Shown here one piece after another: positions 1-8,720 of a stretch of 64,000 nucleotides of DNA (positions within the stretch are counted from its first letter, which is position 1; each line of letters begins with the position of its first letter). A model generated the notes under the pieces. It was not told the origin of the DNA, ran no database searches, and saw only the letters and a program-made list of their open reading frames with translations. The position numbers were made by a program, and so were the translations under genes. Location of the stretch: contig CAZXSK010000002.1 of the NCBI GenBank assembly GCA_964642855.1, forward strand, positions 1 through 64,000, given 5' to 3'. This DNA is from CAZXSK01 sp964642855 (GTDB lineage Bacteria; Planctomycetota; Phycisphaerae; SM23-33).

Positions 1-78
1 AGAGTTCTCCTGTCGACTCCAGAGGATTGCGAACACTCCTCTTATCGTCAGGAAAGCAGGCCGTCTGCACGGGATTCC

Positions 79-94
79 CCCGCCGGAAGGCGGG
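79..94 (-). terminator. Stem-loop downstream of the pseudopilin gene
   Basis: CCCGCC and GGCGGG form a perfect 6-bp stem around a GGAA loop (TTCC on the minus strand), 27 nt past the stop codon of the pseudopilin gene. There is no T-run on the minus strand, so a role in termination is uncertain. Confidence 0.3.
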
Positions 95-120
95 CGCCTG
101 CTCCGGGGGCAAACGGTCCG

Positions 121-906
121 TCAGGGAGTCAGCACGCTGTCGACGAGCTTGCCCTTGTCCTCTTCCGGCTCGGCGGAAAGGGGCCCGCCGTTCTGACCGT
201 CGTAGATGTTGTCGTTCTCCAGGCCCACCTTGGGGCTGGTCGCCCAGAACACGCTGCCCCCCAGGCGCATCACGTTCTGCCCCGCCCGGCTGTGGTTCAT
301 GGAGTTCTCGTCCCCGCCCCCGCCGCTGACCTCCGCGTAGGAGGTCGACAGGTCCTCCCAGTCGAGGTTGCCGTTATGGTCGGCTCCGATCGGCAGGTCC
401 GAATCGTCCTGCAGTGTCAGCAGCACGCCCTTGGGCGTATCGCCCGAGACGTCCATCTTCGTTCGCTGCATCGAGTAGCTCAGCGGCGTGCGGTCGTCGA
501 ACGCCTTGAAGTCGTAAATGTCCGAGGTCTTGTAGCTGTCGGTGAACACGAGATCGTCAGCCGGGCAGCAGAAGAGCATCAGGTCGCAATGCTCGGTGCG
601 GATCATGCTGAACCACCCGCGCGTGTTGCTGCGGGCCGTGCCGGGGTTGCGGTCGTCGCGCCGGTAGCCCACCCGGCTGCAGTCGGATGATTCCTCGTTG
701 AACGAGGGAAACACCCCCTGGTTGCTGGTCGCGTAGGAGATCGCGCCCTGCCCGATGCCATGCAGGCGGGTGCCGCAGACCTTCTGGCGGGTCATCTCAG
801 CCATTCGGTAGAACGTCGGAACGATGATGCCCGTGAGCATCAGGATAATGGCGATCACCACCAGAAGCTCGATCAGGGAAAAGCCGGCTCGCGTCGGACG
901 GTTCAT
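121..906 (-). CDS. Type II secretion/pilin-like protein with prepilin N-terminal methylation motif
   Basis: Predicted secreted or surface pseudopilin-like protein. The N terminus from the chosen start reads MNRPTRAGFSLIELLVVIAI, a class III prepilin signal: a short basic leader, G before F as the cleavage site, Glu at +5, then a long hydrophobic helix to about residue 35. The rest (about 262 residues in all) is a soluble domain with several Cys residues and a late stretch around NHSRAGQNVMRLGGSVFWA, which resembles the C-terminal 'H-X9-DG'-type ends of Planctomycete pilin-like proteins. An upstream start at 1005 is possible, but the ATG at 906 has AAGGAG eight bases ahead and places the signal correctly. 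It is last in a minus-strand series after the ATP-grasp gene. Planctomycetes carry dozens of such paralogues; individual functions are unknown. Confidence 0.85.
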   Translation of the reverse strand: MNRPTRAGFSLIELLVVIAIILMLTGIIVPTFYRMAEMTRQKVCGTRLHGIGQGAISYATSNQGVFPSFNEESSDCSRVGYRRDDRNPGTARSNTRGWFSMIRTEHCDLMLFCCPADDLVFTDSYKTSDIYDFKAFDDRTPLSYSMQRTKMDVSGDTPKGVLLTLQDDSDLPIGADHNGNLDWEDLSTSYAEVSGGGGDENSMNHSRAGQNVMRLGGSVFWATSPKVGLENDNIYDGQNGGPLSAEPEEDKGKLVDSVLTP

Positions 907-1018
907 GTGCACTGCTCCTTGCTGGCGAGCCCGGATTGCGGGGGGAACTCCCCTTGCCGGGCGGTCGACGGCTTCCATTGTATCAGGGGGCAAGGCGGGC
1001 GGCAACCGCGCTGCGAGG

Positions 1019-2035
1019 TCAGCGGAAGCTCGGAGATTCCCAGCCGTCCAGGGACGAGGGATCGTCCACGGTGCGGAAGGCTGCGTCGTCGTATCGCATC
1101 ATCAGCAGGTTGGGGGTGAAATCGCCCACCCGGCCGGTGACGGTCCGCCCGAGGACATCCTCGAGCAGGTAGCGAGGCAGGTCGGCCCCGGCTGCGATGC
1201 TCAGCGGAGCGCCCCCGCCGAAGCGGGCGTTGATCTCGAAGAATTTCGCTTCGCCCCCGCCGGCCGGGTCAATCTCCCGGCGACATTGACAGCAGCAGAC
1301 GCCCCAGAAGCCCCCCAGGTTGCGGGCGATGCGTGCGGCGGATTCGATCAGCCCGGCGTCGTTCAGCGTGACGCCCTTTTCCACCTCGCCGCTGCGAACG
1401 GCCAGCCGAAGACGCGGAACGACCGCGTGGATCTCCCCCGCCCTGCTCTTGTAGACGTCGATGGTGATCTCCTGGCCGGGCGCCCAGTCCTGCATGACCA
1501 GGTCCTCGCCGTAGCGGGAGGCGTGCGCCTCGAGCTGTTCGCGCGAGTCGATCCGGGCGGCCCCGATGCTCGCCGACCCGCCGCGAGGCTTGGCGAAACA
1601 CGGGTAGAACGGCTGGCGGCGGAATTCGCCAAGGGACAGGCTTCGCACCGTCGCGATGCCCTGCTCGGCCAGCCAGTGACAAGTGCGGGACTTGTCGCGA
1701 CAGATCGCCATGGCTGCCGGGCCGGCGACCATCACGGTGCAACCCTCCTGCTGCAACTCGTCGCGATTCTCGGCTAGCAGGGTCAGGTCCAGATCGGTCA
1801 GGGGCACCAGGAGTCGGGCGCGGTGCTCGCGGACGATCTCCCGCAGCCGGGGGAGGTAGTCGCCGCTGTCGACGCGCGGTACGACGAGCCCGACGTCGGC
1901 CTGGTGGGCAGCCGGCGAACTGGCCGAAGCGTCGGCGGCGATGATCTTGCCCGCCAGGCCCAGCTCGCCCATAGCCCGGCGGAATGTGCGCAGCAGCGCG
2001 ACCCGTCGGCCGGTGCATGTGAACAGGATGTTCAT
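1019..2035 (-). CDS. ATP-grasp domain carboxylate-amine ligase-like protein
   Basis: Probable ATP-dependent ligase of the CarB/PylC-like ATP-grasp group, 338 residues. The N terminus (MNILFTCTGRRVALL) is a Rossmann-like pre-ATP-grasp fold, with VPLTDLDL near residue 95. The central lysine region FAKPRGGSASIG (about residue 155) is the glycine-rich ATP loop, and the metal-binding end KFFEINARFGGGAPL (about residue 290) has the Glu-x-Asn expected of the family. The open frame extends further upstream, but that part overlaps the VanZ gene in another frame; the ATG at 2035 gives a standard N terminus. It lies 37 nt after the VanZ gene and 112 nt before the pseudopilin. Substrate is unknown; the neighbourhood suggests surface-polymer modification. 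Confidence 0.8.
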   Translation of the reverse strand: MNILFTCTGRRVALLRTFRRAMGELGLAGKIIAADASASSPAAHQADVGLVVPRVDSGDYLPRLREIVREHRARLLVPLTDLDLTLLAENRDELQQEGCTVMVAGPAAMAICRDKSRTCHWLAEQGIATVRSLSLGEFRRQPFYPCFAKPRGGSASIGAARIDSREQLEAHASRYGEDLVMQDWAPGQEITIDVYKSRAGEIHAVVPRLRLAVRSGEVEKGVTLNDAGLIESAARIARNLGGFWGVCCCQCRREIDPAGGGEAKFFEINARFGGGAPLSIAAGADLPRYLLEDVLGRTVTGRVGDFTPNLLMMRYDDAAFRTVDDPSSLDGWESPSFR

Positions 2036-2072
2036 CTCTTCGGCGATGGCAGCTCCTTGCGACGGCCAGTAT

Positions 2073-3671
2073 TCACGCGGGCCCGTCCGGTGTCCAGCCG
2101 TTTGTGTGGCTGTAGGGGTCGGCAGCGTCGCGGAGAACGGCGTCGGGCGATTCGCTCCATCGGGCCCCGCGACAGAGAAGGTAGACGGGAAGGACCACTG
2201 CGGATCCGAGGGCGTGGGCGATCCAGTCGTTGAACTCGAAGCTGCGAGTGGTGGCCAGGCGCTGAACGACTTCGCCGAGCCCGCCCGCTCCGATGGCCAG
2301 GACGATCGCGCCGAGCCCCAGCCAGGTGTTGCGCGTTCCGCCCAGCCAGGCCAGCACCATCGCCAAAAGGAACCCGATGACCGCGTGCATCGCCTTGTCA
2401 TCCGCGCCGAGTCTCTCGGCCATGTATCCAGCCAGGGAGCCTGTCGAGCTGACACCCAGCAGGACGGCAAGCAACACGACGGGCAGCAGGACCACCGCGC
2501 CGGTCCGCGTGACGACCCGATGCCCGGAAACTTCCGGCAGCAGGCCCCAGAGCACGGCCAGGGCGACGGTGGTTGCGGGCAGGAAAAGCCCTCCGGGGGC
2601 GAGCACCGCCCAGACGGCCATCACGGCTGCGGAGGTCCACAGCGCGGTGCGCAGGCGTAGTGCGGTCGTCGCGCGCCGGCCCTTGGCGAGCGACAGGACG
2701 ATGGCGGCTACACCCGTCAGCGCCAGCCAGCCGATGCCCGCCTCGCCGGTGATCGCACCCAGCAGCGACAGGCCGTTATCCCGCGCGCAGAGAGTGTCCA
2801 TCGCCATCGAACCACGTCCGAGGGCGCCGGCGTCGACCGCCCCGGCCATGGGAACCGGCAGCCCGGCGAGCTGGCCAATTGCCAGGCCCGCCCCGGCGAC
2901 AACAGCCCCTCCGGCGAGCATGCCCCAGCGGGTGCGTCGGGTAAGCAGGCCGGCGAAGATGGCGACCGCCCCGGCCGTGATCAGCGCCAATGCGCCCGTG
3001 GGCGGGTCGATGACCATCATCGCGATAATCGCCAGCAGTCCGCTGAGGACCCAGGCGACCTGGGCGCCGATCTGCAATCCGCGGAGCGGATCGCCGCGCG
3101 GAGAGAGGCGCATCTCGAGAGGCCACAGCGGCGCGAACCACACCAGCACGCCCGCCCAGCCGGTCAGGAGGATCGCGCTGCGGATAACCGGCTCGGCGGA
3201 GACTGCCCCCGCCAGGCCCGCCCCCAGGAGGATCGCCGCGGCGATGACCTGCATCCAGGCGCGCCGGGCGCGGTCGCTGGCGAGCCCCAGCAACATGCTC
3301 TGGGACAGCAAAGCCGTCAGGGACAGCATCGCCAGGTGGAAAATCATCGACAGTTCGAGTTGCCCCCGCAGGACGTAGCTGCTCTGTTCGACGCCGCCGG
3401 TGAGTTGCTGACGGGCGACGTGCCAGGTCAGCAGCCCGGCCAGTCCCCACAGCGCCAGGTGCAGCGGGTTGCCCGGGACCTGCCGGTTGCCGCGGGCGAT
3501 CTGCCAGAGCAGCCAGATCGTCCAGGCGGTGGCCAGGCCCAGCGTAAGCCCGGCCCACGAGGTGTAATCGGGCCACCACCAGCCCAGCAGGCAGATGACC
3601 ACGACGGCGGCGAATACCGCGCGGAACAGGGCTGCGAGTTGTCTGCCGGTCGTACCGATCGGGACGGCCAT
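2073..3671 (-). CDS. Polytopic membrane protein with C-terminal VanZ-like domain
   Basis: A 532-residue integral membrane protein with roughly a dozen hydrophobic helices. The last ~110 residues form a VanZ-like domain: a helix after ADDKAMHAVIGFLLAMVLAW, then GLGEVVQRLATTRSFEFNDW with the family's E-x-x-Q and (N)DW signatures, then a closing helix. The middle part (DNGLSLLGAITGEAGIGWLA, about residue 300) loosely resembles the periplasmic loop of O-antigen ligase or polymerase proteins (H/D-N-x-x-L...E-x-G), so this may be a ligase-like protein fused to VanZ; that is inference. It starts 20 nt after the malate dehydrogenase stop and is probably cotranscribed with the ATP-grasp gene. Confidence 0.75.
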   Translation of the reverse strand: MAVPIGTTGRQLAALFRAVFAAVVVICLLGWWWPDYTSWAGLTLGLATAWTIWLLWQIARGNRQVPGNPLHLALWGLAGLLTWHVARQQLTGGVEQSSYVLRGQLELSMIFHLAMLSLTALLSQSMLLGLASDRARRAWMQVIAAAILLGAGLAGAVSAEPVIRSAILLTGWAGVLVWFAPLWPLEMRLSPRGDPLRGLQIGAQVAWVLSGLLAIIAMMVIDPPTGALALITAGAVAIFAGLLTRRTRWGMLAGGAVVAGAGLAIGQLAGLPVPMAGAVDAGALGRGSMAMDTLCARDNGLSLLGAITGEAGIGWLALTGVAAIVLSLAKGRRATTALRLRTALWTSAAVMAVWAVLAPGGLFLPATTVALAVLWGLLPEVSGHRVVTRTGAVVLLPVVLLAVLLGVSSTGSLAGYMAERLGADDKAMHAVIGFLLAMVLAWLGGTRNTWLGLGAIVLAIGAGGLGEVVQRLATTRSFEFNDWIAHALGSAVVLPVYLLCRGARWSESPDAVLRDAADPYSHTNGWTPDGPA

Positions 3672-3691
3672 CGTTGCTCCGATTCAGGGGG

Positions 3692-4627
3692 TCAGGCGTC
3701 CTGGCCGGGCCAGTTGATCTGCTGTTTGGCGTCGCGCATCGACTTGGCGCAGACGTCCAGCCCGTCGCGTTCGTCGGGCGTCAGGTCGATGGGCACCACG
3801 CGCTGCACGCCATCGGTGCCGACCACCGCGGGCAGCGCAAGGCAGATATCTTCGTAACCGAACTCGCCGGTGCACTGCACGCTGAGCGGGAAGACGTTCC
3901 GCGTGTCGCGGATGCTGGCTTCGGCGATGGCGGCAACGGTATAGGAGGCGGCGTAGAAGCTGCCCCGCGTCTTGAGGCGGCTGACGATCGCGGTGCCCGC
4001 CTGGCGGGTTCGCTGCACGACGCGGCCGATGGTGTCGGCGTCCAGCAGGTGGTCCACGCCGACCCCGCCGATGGTGGCATGCTTGACCAGCGCCACCTGG
4101 TTGTCGTCGTGCGTGCCGATCACCAGGGCGCTGACGGCGTCGACCGAGGCATGGGCAGCCTCGGCCAGGAAGAACCGCAGGCGGACGGTGTCGAGCGAGC
4201 ACCCCAGGCCGAAAACATTCATCGCCGGCCATTTGGACTTGAGATAGCCCGTGAGCGTGTCGACCGGGTTGGAGACGATCAGCACGCGTGCCTTCGGGCA
4301 ACGGCCCATGATCTCGGTCCCGAGTTCGTCCATGACGCGGGCGTTCTCGCCGAGCAGGTCGGCGCGTGTCATGCCCTTCCGTCGGGGCGCCCCGGCCGTG
4401 ATGACCACCAGGTCGGCATCGTCGAGTTGATCGAGCGTGTTGCAGCCGGTCACGCGGGAATCGGTGTGGAAGAACGGGGAGGCGTGGTTGATGTCCATCG
4501 CCTTGCCGATGGCGAGGTCCTCGACGATGTCGTAGAGAAACACGCGTCCGAGCCTGCGGGCTGCGATCGCCGCAGCGGAGGCGGCTCCTACGTTGCCCGC
4601 ACCGAGGATGAAGATCTTTGGGATCAT
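3692..4627 (-). CDS. mdh: Malate dehydrogenase (lactate/malate dehydrogenase family)
   Basis: NAD-dependent oxidoreductase of 311 residues, probably interconverting malate and oxaloacetate in the TCA cycle. The Rossmann motif GAGNVGAA is at residue 10. ITAGAPRRKGMTRADLL carries the Arg pair typical of malate rather than lactate specificity. SLDTVRLR contains the conserved Asp and substrate-binding Arg. The catalytic His is in GTHDDNQV, where most family members have GGHGDT/S, so the glycine after His is replaced by Asp; activity is likely but the loop is unusual. The gene is followed at 20 nt by the VanZ gene and is divergent from wbpA across 279 nt. Lactate dehydrogenase is a less likely alternative because of the RRKGMTR segment. 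Confidence 0.85.
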   Translation of the reverse strand: MIPKIFILGAGNVGAASAAAIAARRLGRVFLYDIVEDLAIGKAMDINHASPFFHTDSRVTGCNTLDQLDDADLVVITAGAPRRKGMTRADLLGENARVMDELGTEIMGRCPKARVLIVSNPVDTLTGYLKSKWPAMNVFGLGCSLDTVRLRFFLAEAAHASVDAVSALVIGTHDDNQVALVKHATIGGVGVDHLLDADTIGRVVQRTRQAGTAIVSRLKTRGSFYAASYTVAAIAEASIRDTRNVFPLSVQCTGEFGYEDICLALPAVVGTDGVQRVVPIDLTPDERDGLDVCAKSMRDAKQQINWPGQDA

Positions 4628-4906
4628 GGTTTGATGTCCTCTTTCTGAAGTCTACGCCCGAAAGCATTCAGCCGGAGGCGGCCTGCGTCCGAATCACACT
4701 ATATATCGTCGGCTATCGCCTTGTGTTTGCAGGAAATGGCAAACCGTCGGGCGGTGGCAGGCGTACGGAAGGTCAGATCCCGCGACTGCGACGGGTAGCC
4801 TTTTGGGCTGTCCCCCGCCAGCCGGGCCGGTACAATAGCCGATCTTCCGTCAGACCGACGCCAGGCGGGCGTCGGGACGGACAGGGCACAAAGAGGAGCG
4901 ATTTGC

Positions 4907-6229
4907 ATGATTGACGGGCTTATCCAGAAGATCAAGAAGAACCGGGCGCTGGTGGGCGTGATCGGCCTGGGGTACGTGGGGCTTCCGCTGGTCCGCGAGT
5001 TCACCCGCGGCGGGGCCAAGGTCATCGGGTTCGACGTGGACCCCACGAAGGTCAAGGCCCTCAAGGCCGGGCAGAGCTACATCGAGCACATCCCGTCGGA
5101 CACCATCGAGGAGATGATCGCCGGCGGGCGGTTCGAACCGACCACCGACTTCAAGCGACTCAAGGAGCCTGACTGCATCCTCATCGCCGTGCCCACGCCC
5201 CTGACGCAGATGCGCGAGCCGGACATGAGCTACGTCGAAGCCACCGCCAGGCAGATCGCCAAGACCCTCCGCAAGGGACAGCTGGTGGTGCTGGAATCCA
5301 CGACGTATCCGGGCACGAGCCGGGAAGTCATGCTGCCGCTGCTGGAGAAGTCCGGCCTGAAGGTGGGCGAGGATTTCTACCTGGCGTACTCGCCGGAGCG
5401 CGAAGACCCCGGCCGGAAGGACTACACCACCAAGACCATCCCAAAGGTCGTGGGCGGATACGACAAGAACTCGCTGAAGGCGGCGAAGGCGTGCTACGAA
5501 ATCGCGATCGACACGGTGGTTCCCGTGACCAGTTGCGAGGCGGCCGAGGCGTCGAAGATTCTCGAGAACACGTTCCGCTGCGTGAACATCGCGCTGGTCA
5601 ACGAGCTGAAGATGCTCTTCGACCGCATGGACATCGACGTCTGGGAGGTCATCAAAGCAGCGTCGACCAAGCCGTTCGGGTTCACGCCCTTCTACCCGGG
5701 CCCGGGGTTGGGCGGCCACTGCATTCCGATCGATCCGTTCTACCTCTCGTGGAAGGCGCGGGAATTCGGCATGCCCACGCGGTTCATTGAGCTGGCCGGC
5801 GAGGTGAACGTCTCGATGCCCGAGTGGGTGATCCACAAGACCATGGACGCCCTGAACCAGAAGAAGAAGGCGATGAAGGGCTCGAAGATCCTGCTGATGG
5901 GCCTGGCGTACAAGAAGGACGTCGACGACATGCGCGAGAGCCCGTCGCTGGAGCTGATGAGGCTGCTCAAGCAGCGCGGGGCGAAGGTGGACTACAACGA
6001 TCCGCACATTCCGGTGGCCCCGTCGGTGCGCGAGCACCCGGAGATCGAGGGCATGAAGTCGGTGAAGCTCACGGAGAAGTCGCTGGCGAAGTACGACGTG
6101 GCGCTGATTTCCACCGACCACTCGCGGTACGACTACCAGTTCATCGTCGACCACGCCCGGATGGTCATCGACACCCGCAACGCAACCAAAAACGTCAAGC
6201 GAGGCCGGAGCAAAATCGTGCTGGCGTAA
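4907..6229 (+). CDS. wbpA: UDP-N-acetyl-D-glucosamine 6-dehydrogenase (WbpA-like)
   Basis: Oxidises UDP-GlcNAc to UDP-GlcNAcA with two NAD+, the first step towards UDP-2,3-diacetamido uronic acids used in O-antigen or capsule. 440 residues, the usual length. VGVIGLGYVGLPL (residue 17) is the NAD-binding loop, LESTTYPGTSREV follows, and the catalytic Cys is in GPGLGGHCIPIDPFYL. The SYIEHIP segment and KPFGFTPFYPGPG are typical of WbpA rather than UDP-glucose dehydrogenase. Start ATG is preceded by AGAGGAG. The companion enzymes WbpB, WbpD and WbpE lie just beyond on the opposite strand and converge on this gene, which supports the pathway call. Confidence 0.93.
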   Translation: MIDGLIQKIKKNRALVGVIGLGYVGLPLVREFTRGGAKVIGFDVDPTKVKALKAGQSYIEHIPSDTIEEMIAGGRFEPTTDFKRLKEPDCILIAVPTPLTQMREPDMSYVEATARQIAKTLRKGQLVVLESTTYPGTSREVMLPLLEKSGLKVGEDFYLAYSPEREDPGRKDYTTKTIPKVVGGYDKNSLKAAKACYEIAIDTVVPVTSCEAAEASKILENTFRCVNIALVNELKMLFDRMDIDVWEVIKAASTKPFGFTPFYPGPGLGGHCIPIDPFYLSWKAREFGMPTRFIELAGEVNVSMPEWVIHKTMDALNQKKKAMKGSKILLMGLAYKKDVDDMRESPSLELMRLLKQRGAKVDYNDPHIPVAPSVREHPEIEGMKSVKLTEKSLAKYDVALISTDHSRYDYQFIVDHARMVIDTRNATKNVKRGRSKIVLA

Positions 6230-6254
6230 CGCGCCGACACCACAAACGCAACGC

Positions 6255-6285
6255 AGGCCGGCGGGCTCCACGAACCCGTCGGCCT
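6255..6285. terminator. Bidirectional terminator-like hairpin between convergent genes
   Basis: AGGCCGGCGGG and CCCGTCGGCCT form an 11-bp stem with one G-U pair and a 9-nt loop. It sits between the stop of wbpA (6229) and the stop of the minus-strand gene ending at 6324, as expected for a shared terminator. A short T-containing tail (GATCTGTTTAC) follows on the plus strand. Confidence 0.55.
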
Positions 6286-6323
6286 GATCTGTTTACACCT
6301 TCGCCGTAGCGGCAGGCTGGATC

Positions 6324-6740
6324 CTACGATCCGCCGGCCTGCTTCCGCCGGCGACGCAGGACATGGAGCGCAACCTGCGAGACGATCACGCCTGCGATCA
6401 TTCCGCCCACGGCGCCGATCGCCCCGGAGGAATACCCGCCGAAGATCTCGTGATCGCCCAGGAGAATCACCCCGGCGACCGCACCGAGAATCATTGCCAG
6501 CACGACGATGATCGCCTGCACGAGATTGTCCTTGCCGCGGACGTTGATGATCTCGCTGCTGCCGGTGATCTGCACAGGGCGGGCAACGGGCGGAGCCGCC
6601 GGAGGCGTCGGGGGCGCAGGTGGGACCTCACTCGACTCCTCCCCGCCGGACGCAGCGCTCACGTCCACGGGCGCGGGCTCAAACGATGAATCCTGCGGCT
6701 GATCCTGCTGCTCCTGCGATTCACTGTGGGGGTCGGTCAT
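6324..6740 (-). CDS. Small membrane protein of unknown function
   Basis: 138 residues, not recognised. Residues 1-55 are an acidic, Gln/Pro-rich disordered tail with PPAPPTPPAAPP. Two hydrophobic helices follow (LVQAIIVVLAMILGAVAGVI and GAIGAVGGMIAGVIVSQVAL), rich in small residues, and the protein ends with a basic stretch LRRRRKQAGGS, so the C terminus is probably cytoplasmic. It starts 10 nt after the aminotransferase stop and is the last gene of the minus-strand wbpB-wbpD-wbpE series, so it is probably cotranscribed with it. A link to polysaccharide export is possible but only by position. Confidence 0.7.
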   Translation of the reverse strand: MTDPHSESQEQQDQPQDSSFEPAPVDVSAASGGEESSEVPPAPPTPPAAPPVARPVQITGSSEIINVRGKDNLVQAIIVVLAMILGAVAGVILLGDHEIFGGYSSGAIGAVGGMIAGVIVSQVALHVLRRRRKQAGGS

Positions 6741-6750
6741 GCTGACTCCT

Positions 6751-7893
6751 TCAGGACAGGAAGCTCTTGACTGTCTCGGCTACGTAGTCGATCTGCTCGC
6801 CGGTCAGTTCCGCGTAGATCGGCAGCGCCAGGACCTCGTCGGCTGCCTTCTCGCTGACCGGGAAATCGCCCCGCCGATACCCGAGGCCCGCAAAACATTC
6901 CTGCTCGTGCAGGCTCAGCGGGTAGTAGATCTCGCAGCCGATGTCATTGGCCTTGAGATGGTCGCGGAGCCCGTCGCGGTTGGCCGCGCGGATGACGTAC
7001 TGGTTGAAGATCGACTCGTTGTACTCCCGAATCACCGGCGTGGTGATCTGCTCGACGTCGGCGAAGTGCTCGTTGTAACGGGCGGCGTTCTCGCGACGCC
7101 CCCGCGACCAGTCTTCCAGATGACGCAGCTTGATCAGAAGCCCCGCCGCCTGGAGCGTGTCCAGCCGGAAGTTGCCCCCCACCCACTTGTGATAGTACTT
7201 GGGCTTCGAGCCGTGGTTGCGGCACTGGGCGATCCGCTCGCCGAGAGCGGCGTCCTGCGTGACGATCATCCCGCCGTCGCCCAGGCCGCCGAGGTTCTTG
7301 CTCGGGAAGAAGCTGAAGCAGCCCGTCGTGCCCATCGAGCCGGCCTTTCTGCCCTTGTAGGTCGCGCCGATCGCCTGGGCGGCGTCCTCGATGACAGCCA
7401 GGTCGTGCCTGCCCGCGATCTCGAGAATCGGGTCCATCTCCGCGCACTGGCCGAACAGGTGCACGGGCATGACCGCGACGGTGTTGTCGGTGAGGGCGTC
7501 TTCGATCTTCGCCGGGTCGATGTTGTACGTGTCGGGCTCGATGTCCACGAACACGGGCCTGGCGCCCACGCGCCAGATGCTTCCCGCCGTCGCGAAGAAC
7601 GTAAACGGCGTGGTGATCACCTCCGGCGCGCCGGGACAACTCTCTCCGGTTCGGCAGGCGGGGAGGTCTTCACCGATCCCCAGCGACATGAGGCTGGCGA
7701 TCAGCGCGTCGGTGCCGCTGGAGACACCCACGGCCGCGGCAGCGTCGCAGTAGTCGGCGACGGCGGCTTCGAGTTCCTTGACCGCCGGGCCGTTGATGAA
7801 GTACTGGCTTTCCATCACCTCTTCGATGACGGGCATCATTTCGTCGCGAAGCGTGGCGTACTGGGCCTTGAGATCGAGCAGAGGTACCTGCAT
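6751..7893 (-). CDS. wbpE: DegT/DnrJ/EryC1 aminotransferase (WbpE-like)
   Basis: PLP-dependent sugar aminotransferase, expected to put an amino group on C3 of UDP-3-keto-GlcNAcA. The PLP-binding lysine is in CFSFFPSKNLGGLGDGGMI; other family marks are VIEDAAQAIGA, PVHLFGQ and the N-terminal MQVPLLDLKAQY. The ATG at 7893 is chosen because homologues begin at that sequence and AAAGGG lies about 12 nt upstream; an ATG at 7905 would add MEHS but would abut the same Shine-Dalgarno. About 14 residues (LPACRTGESCPGAP, 7624-7665) are inserted where relatives read a short GDEVITTPFTF segment. It lies between the acetyltransferase gene and a small membrane protein. Confidence 0.9.
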   Translation of the reverse strand: MQVPLLDLKAQYATLRDEMMPVIEEVMESQYFINGPAVKELEAAVADYCDAAAAVGVSSGTDALIASLMSLGIGEDLPACRTGESCPGAPEVITTPFTFFATAGSIWRVGARPVFVDIEPDTYNIDPAKIEDALTDNTVAVMPVHLFGQCAEMDPILEIAGRHDLAVIEDAAQAIGATYKGRKAGSMGTTGCFSFFPSKNLGGLGDGGMIVTQDAALGERIAQCRNHGSKPKYYHKWVGGNFRLDTLQAAGLLIKLRHLEDWSRGRRENAARYNEHFADVEQITTPVIREYNESIFNQYVIRAANRDGLRDHLKANDIGCEIYYPLSLHEQECFAGLGYRRGDFPVSEKAADEVLALPIYAELTGEQIDYVAETVKSFLS

Positions 7894-7996
7894 GGAATGT
7901 TCCATCCCTTTCGTGCGATGTCAGCAGATGCGATGGCGCGGGGTCCGTCCCAACGCCGTTGCGTGTGCGTCGTGCAGCGGGCGGATCGCCCGGCCG

Positions 7997-8671
7997 CTAC
8001 CCTCGCTTCTTAGCCTTCCACTGGTCGTACGTCAACGTTCCAGTGCGAAGTTCCTCCGGCAGAGGCGTCTCTTCATCGAGATCCAGACATCGCAGCACCC
8101 CCGGGGAGACCTCCCGATACCGGAACCCGCTTTCGGGACAGGTCATCACCCCGTCGGCGTCGGGGTCAGCCAATCGGTGGCCATGACGCGACATCCACCC
8201 CCGCTGCTTTGCGGGCACGCCCATCATCAGCGCATAGTCGGGCACGTCGGCTGCGACGACCGCACCGGCTGCGATGAACGCATACCGCCCGATCTCGACC
8301 CCGCAGACGATGGTGGCATTGGCGCCCACCGTCGCGCCGCGGCGGAGGGCGGTCTTCTCGTAGAGGCTGTGGCGGAGCACCTGGGAGCGCGGGTTGGTGA
8401 CGTTGGTCAGCACGCAGGAGGGGCCGAGGAACACGTCGTCTTCCACGGTCGTGCCCGTGTAGATCGACACGTTGTTCTGGATCTTCACGTTGTCGCCGAT
8501 TTCCGCCCCGTCTGCCACCATCACGTTCTGGCCGAGGATGCACCCCCGTCCGATCGTCGCCCCGCCCATGACGTGGCTGAAATGCCAGATCTTGGTCCCC
8601 TCGCCGATCACGGCGCCGTCGTCGACGTAGCTGCTCTCGTGCACGAAGTAGTCGCGTTTGTCTGCGTTCAC
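7997..8671 (-). CDS. wbpD: Hexapeptide-repeat N-acetyltransferase (WbpD-like)
   Basis: Acetyl-CoA-dependent acetyltransferase of the left-handed beta-helix class, 224 residues, expected to acetylate the 3-amino group made by the aminotransferase. YFVHESSYVDDGAVIGEGTK at the start is typical of WbpD-type enzymes. Hexapeptide turns run through IGRGCILGQN, IGDNVKIQNN, and VGANATIVCGVEIGRYAFIA. The tail (residues ~175-224) contains CPESGFRYREV and LRCLDLDEE, a short extension also seen in relatives. The gene lies 49 nt after wbpB and 91 nt before wbpE on the same strand. Confidence 0.9.
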   Translation of the reverse strand: MNADKRDYFVHESSYVDDGAVIGEGTKIWHFSHVMGGATIGRGCILGQNVMVADGAEIGDNVKIQNNVSIYTGTTVEDDVFLGPSCVLTNVTNPRSQVLRHSLYEKTALRRGATVGANATIVCGVEIGRYAFIAAGAVVAADVPDYALMMGVPAKQRGWMSRHGHRLADPDADGVMTCPESGFRYREVSPGVLRCLDLDEETPLPEELRTGTLTYDQWKAKKRG

Positions 8672-8720
8672 GGCTGTTCTCGCTGTGCGATCGTCCGGCC
8701 TGCCGGGCCGGTCGGTGCGG

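Noticed and set aside
824..1777. 317-codon open frame on the plus strand
   Set aside because: Antisense to the pseudopilin and ATP-grasp genes, with low-complexity Ala/Arg/Gly translation.
4628..4906. Possible promoter TATAGT (minus strand) in the mdh/wbpA divergent spacer
   Set aside because: A -10-like sequence is present (ACTATATATCG on the plus strand), but no -35 box stands at a suitable distance on either strand.
4850..6271. 473-codon open frame on the minus strand
   Set aside because: Antisense to wbpA; composition rich in His, Arg, Leu and Val, as usual for shadows of GC-rich genes.
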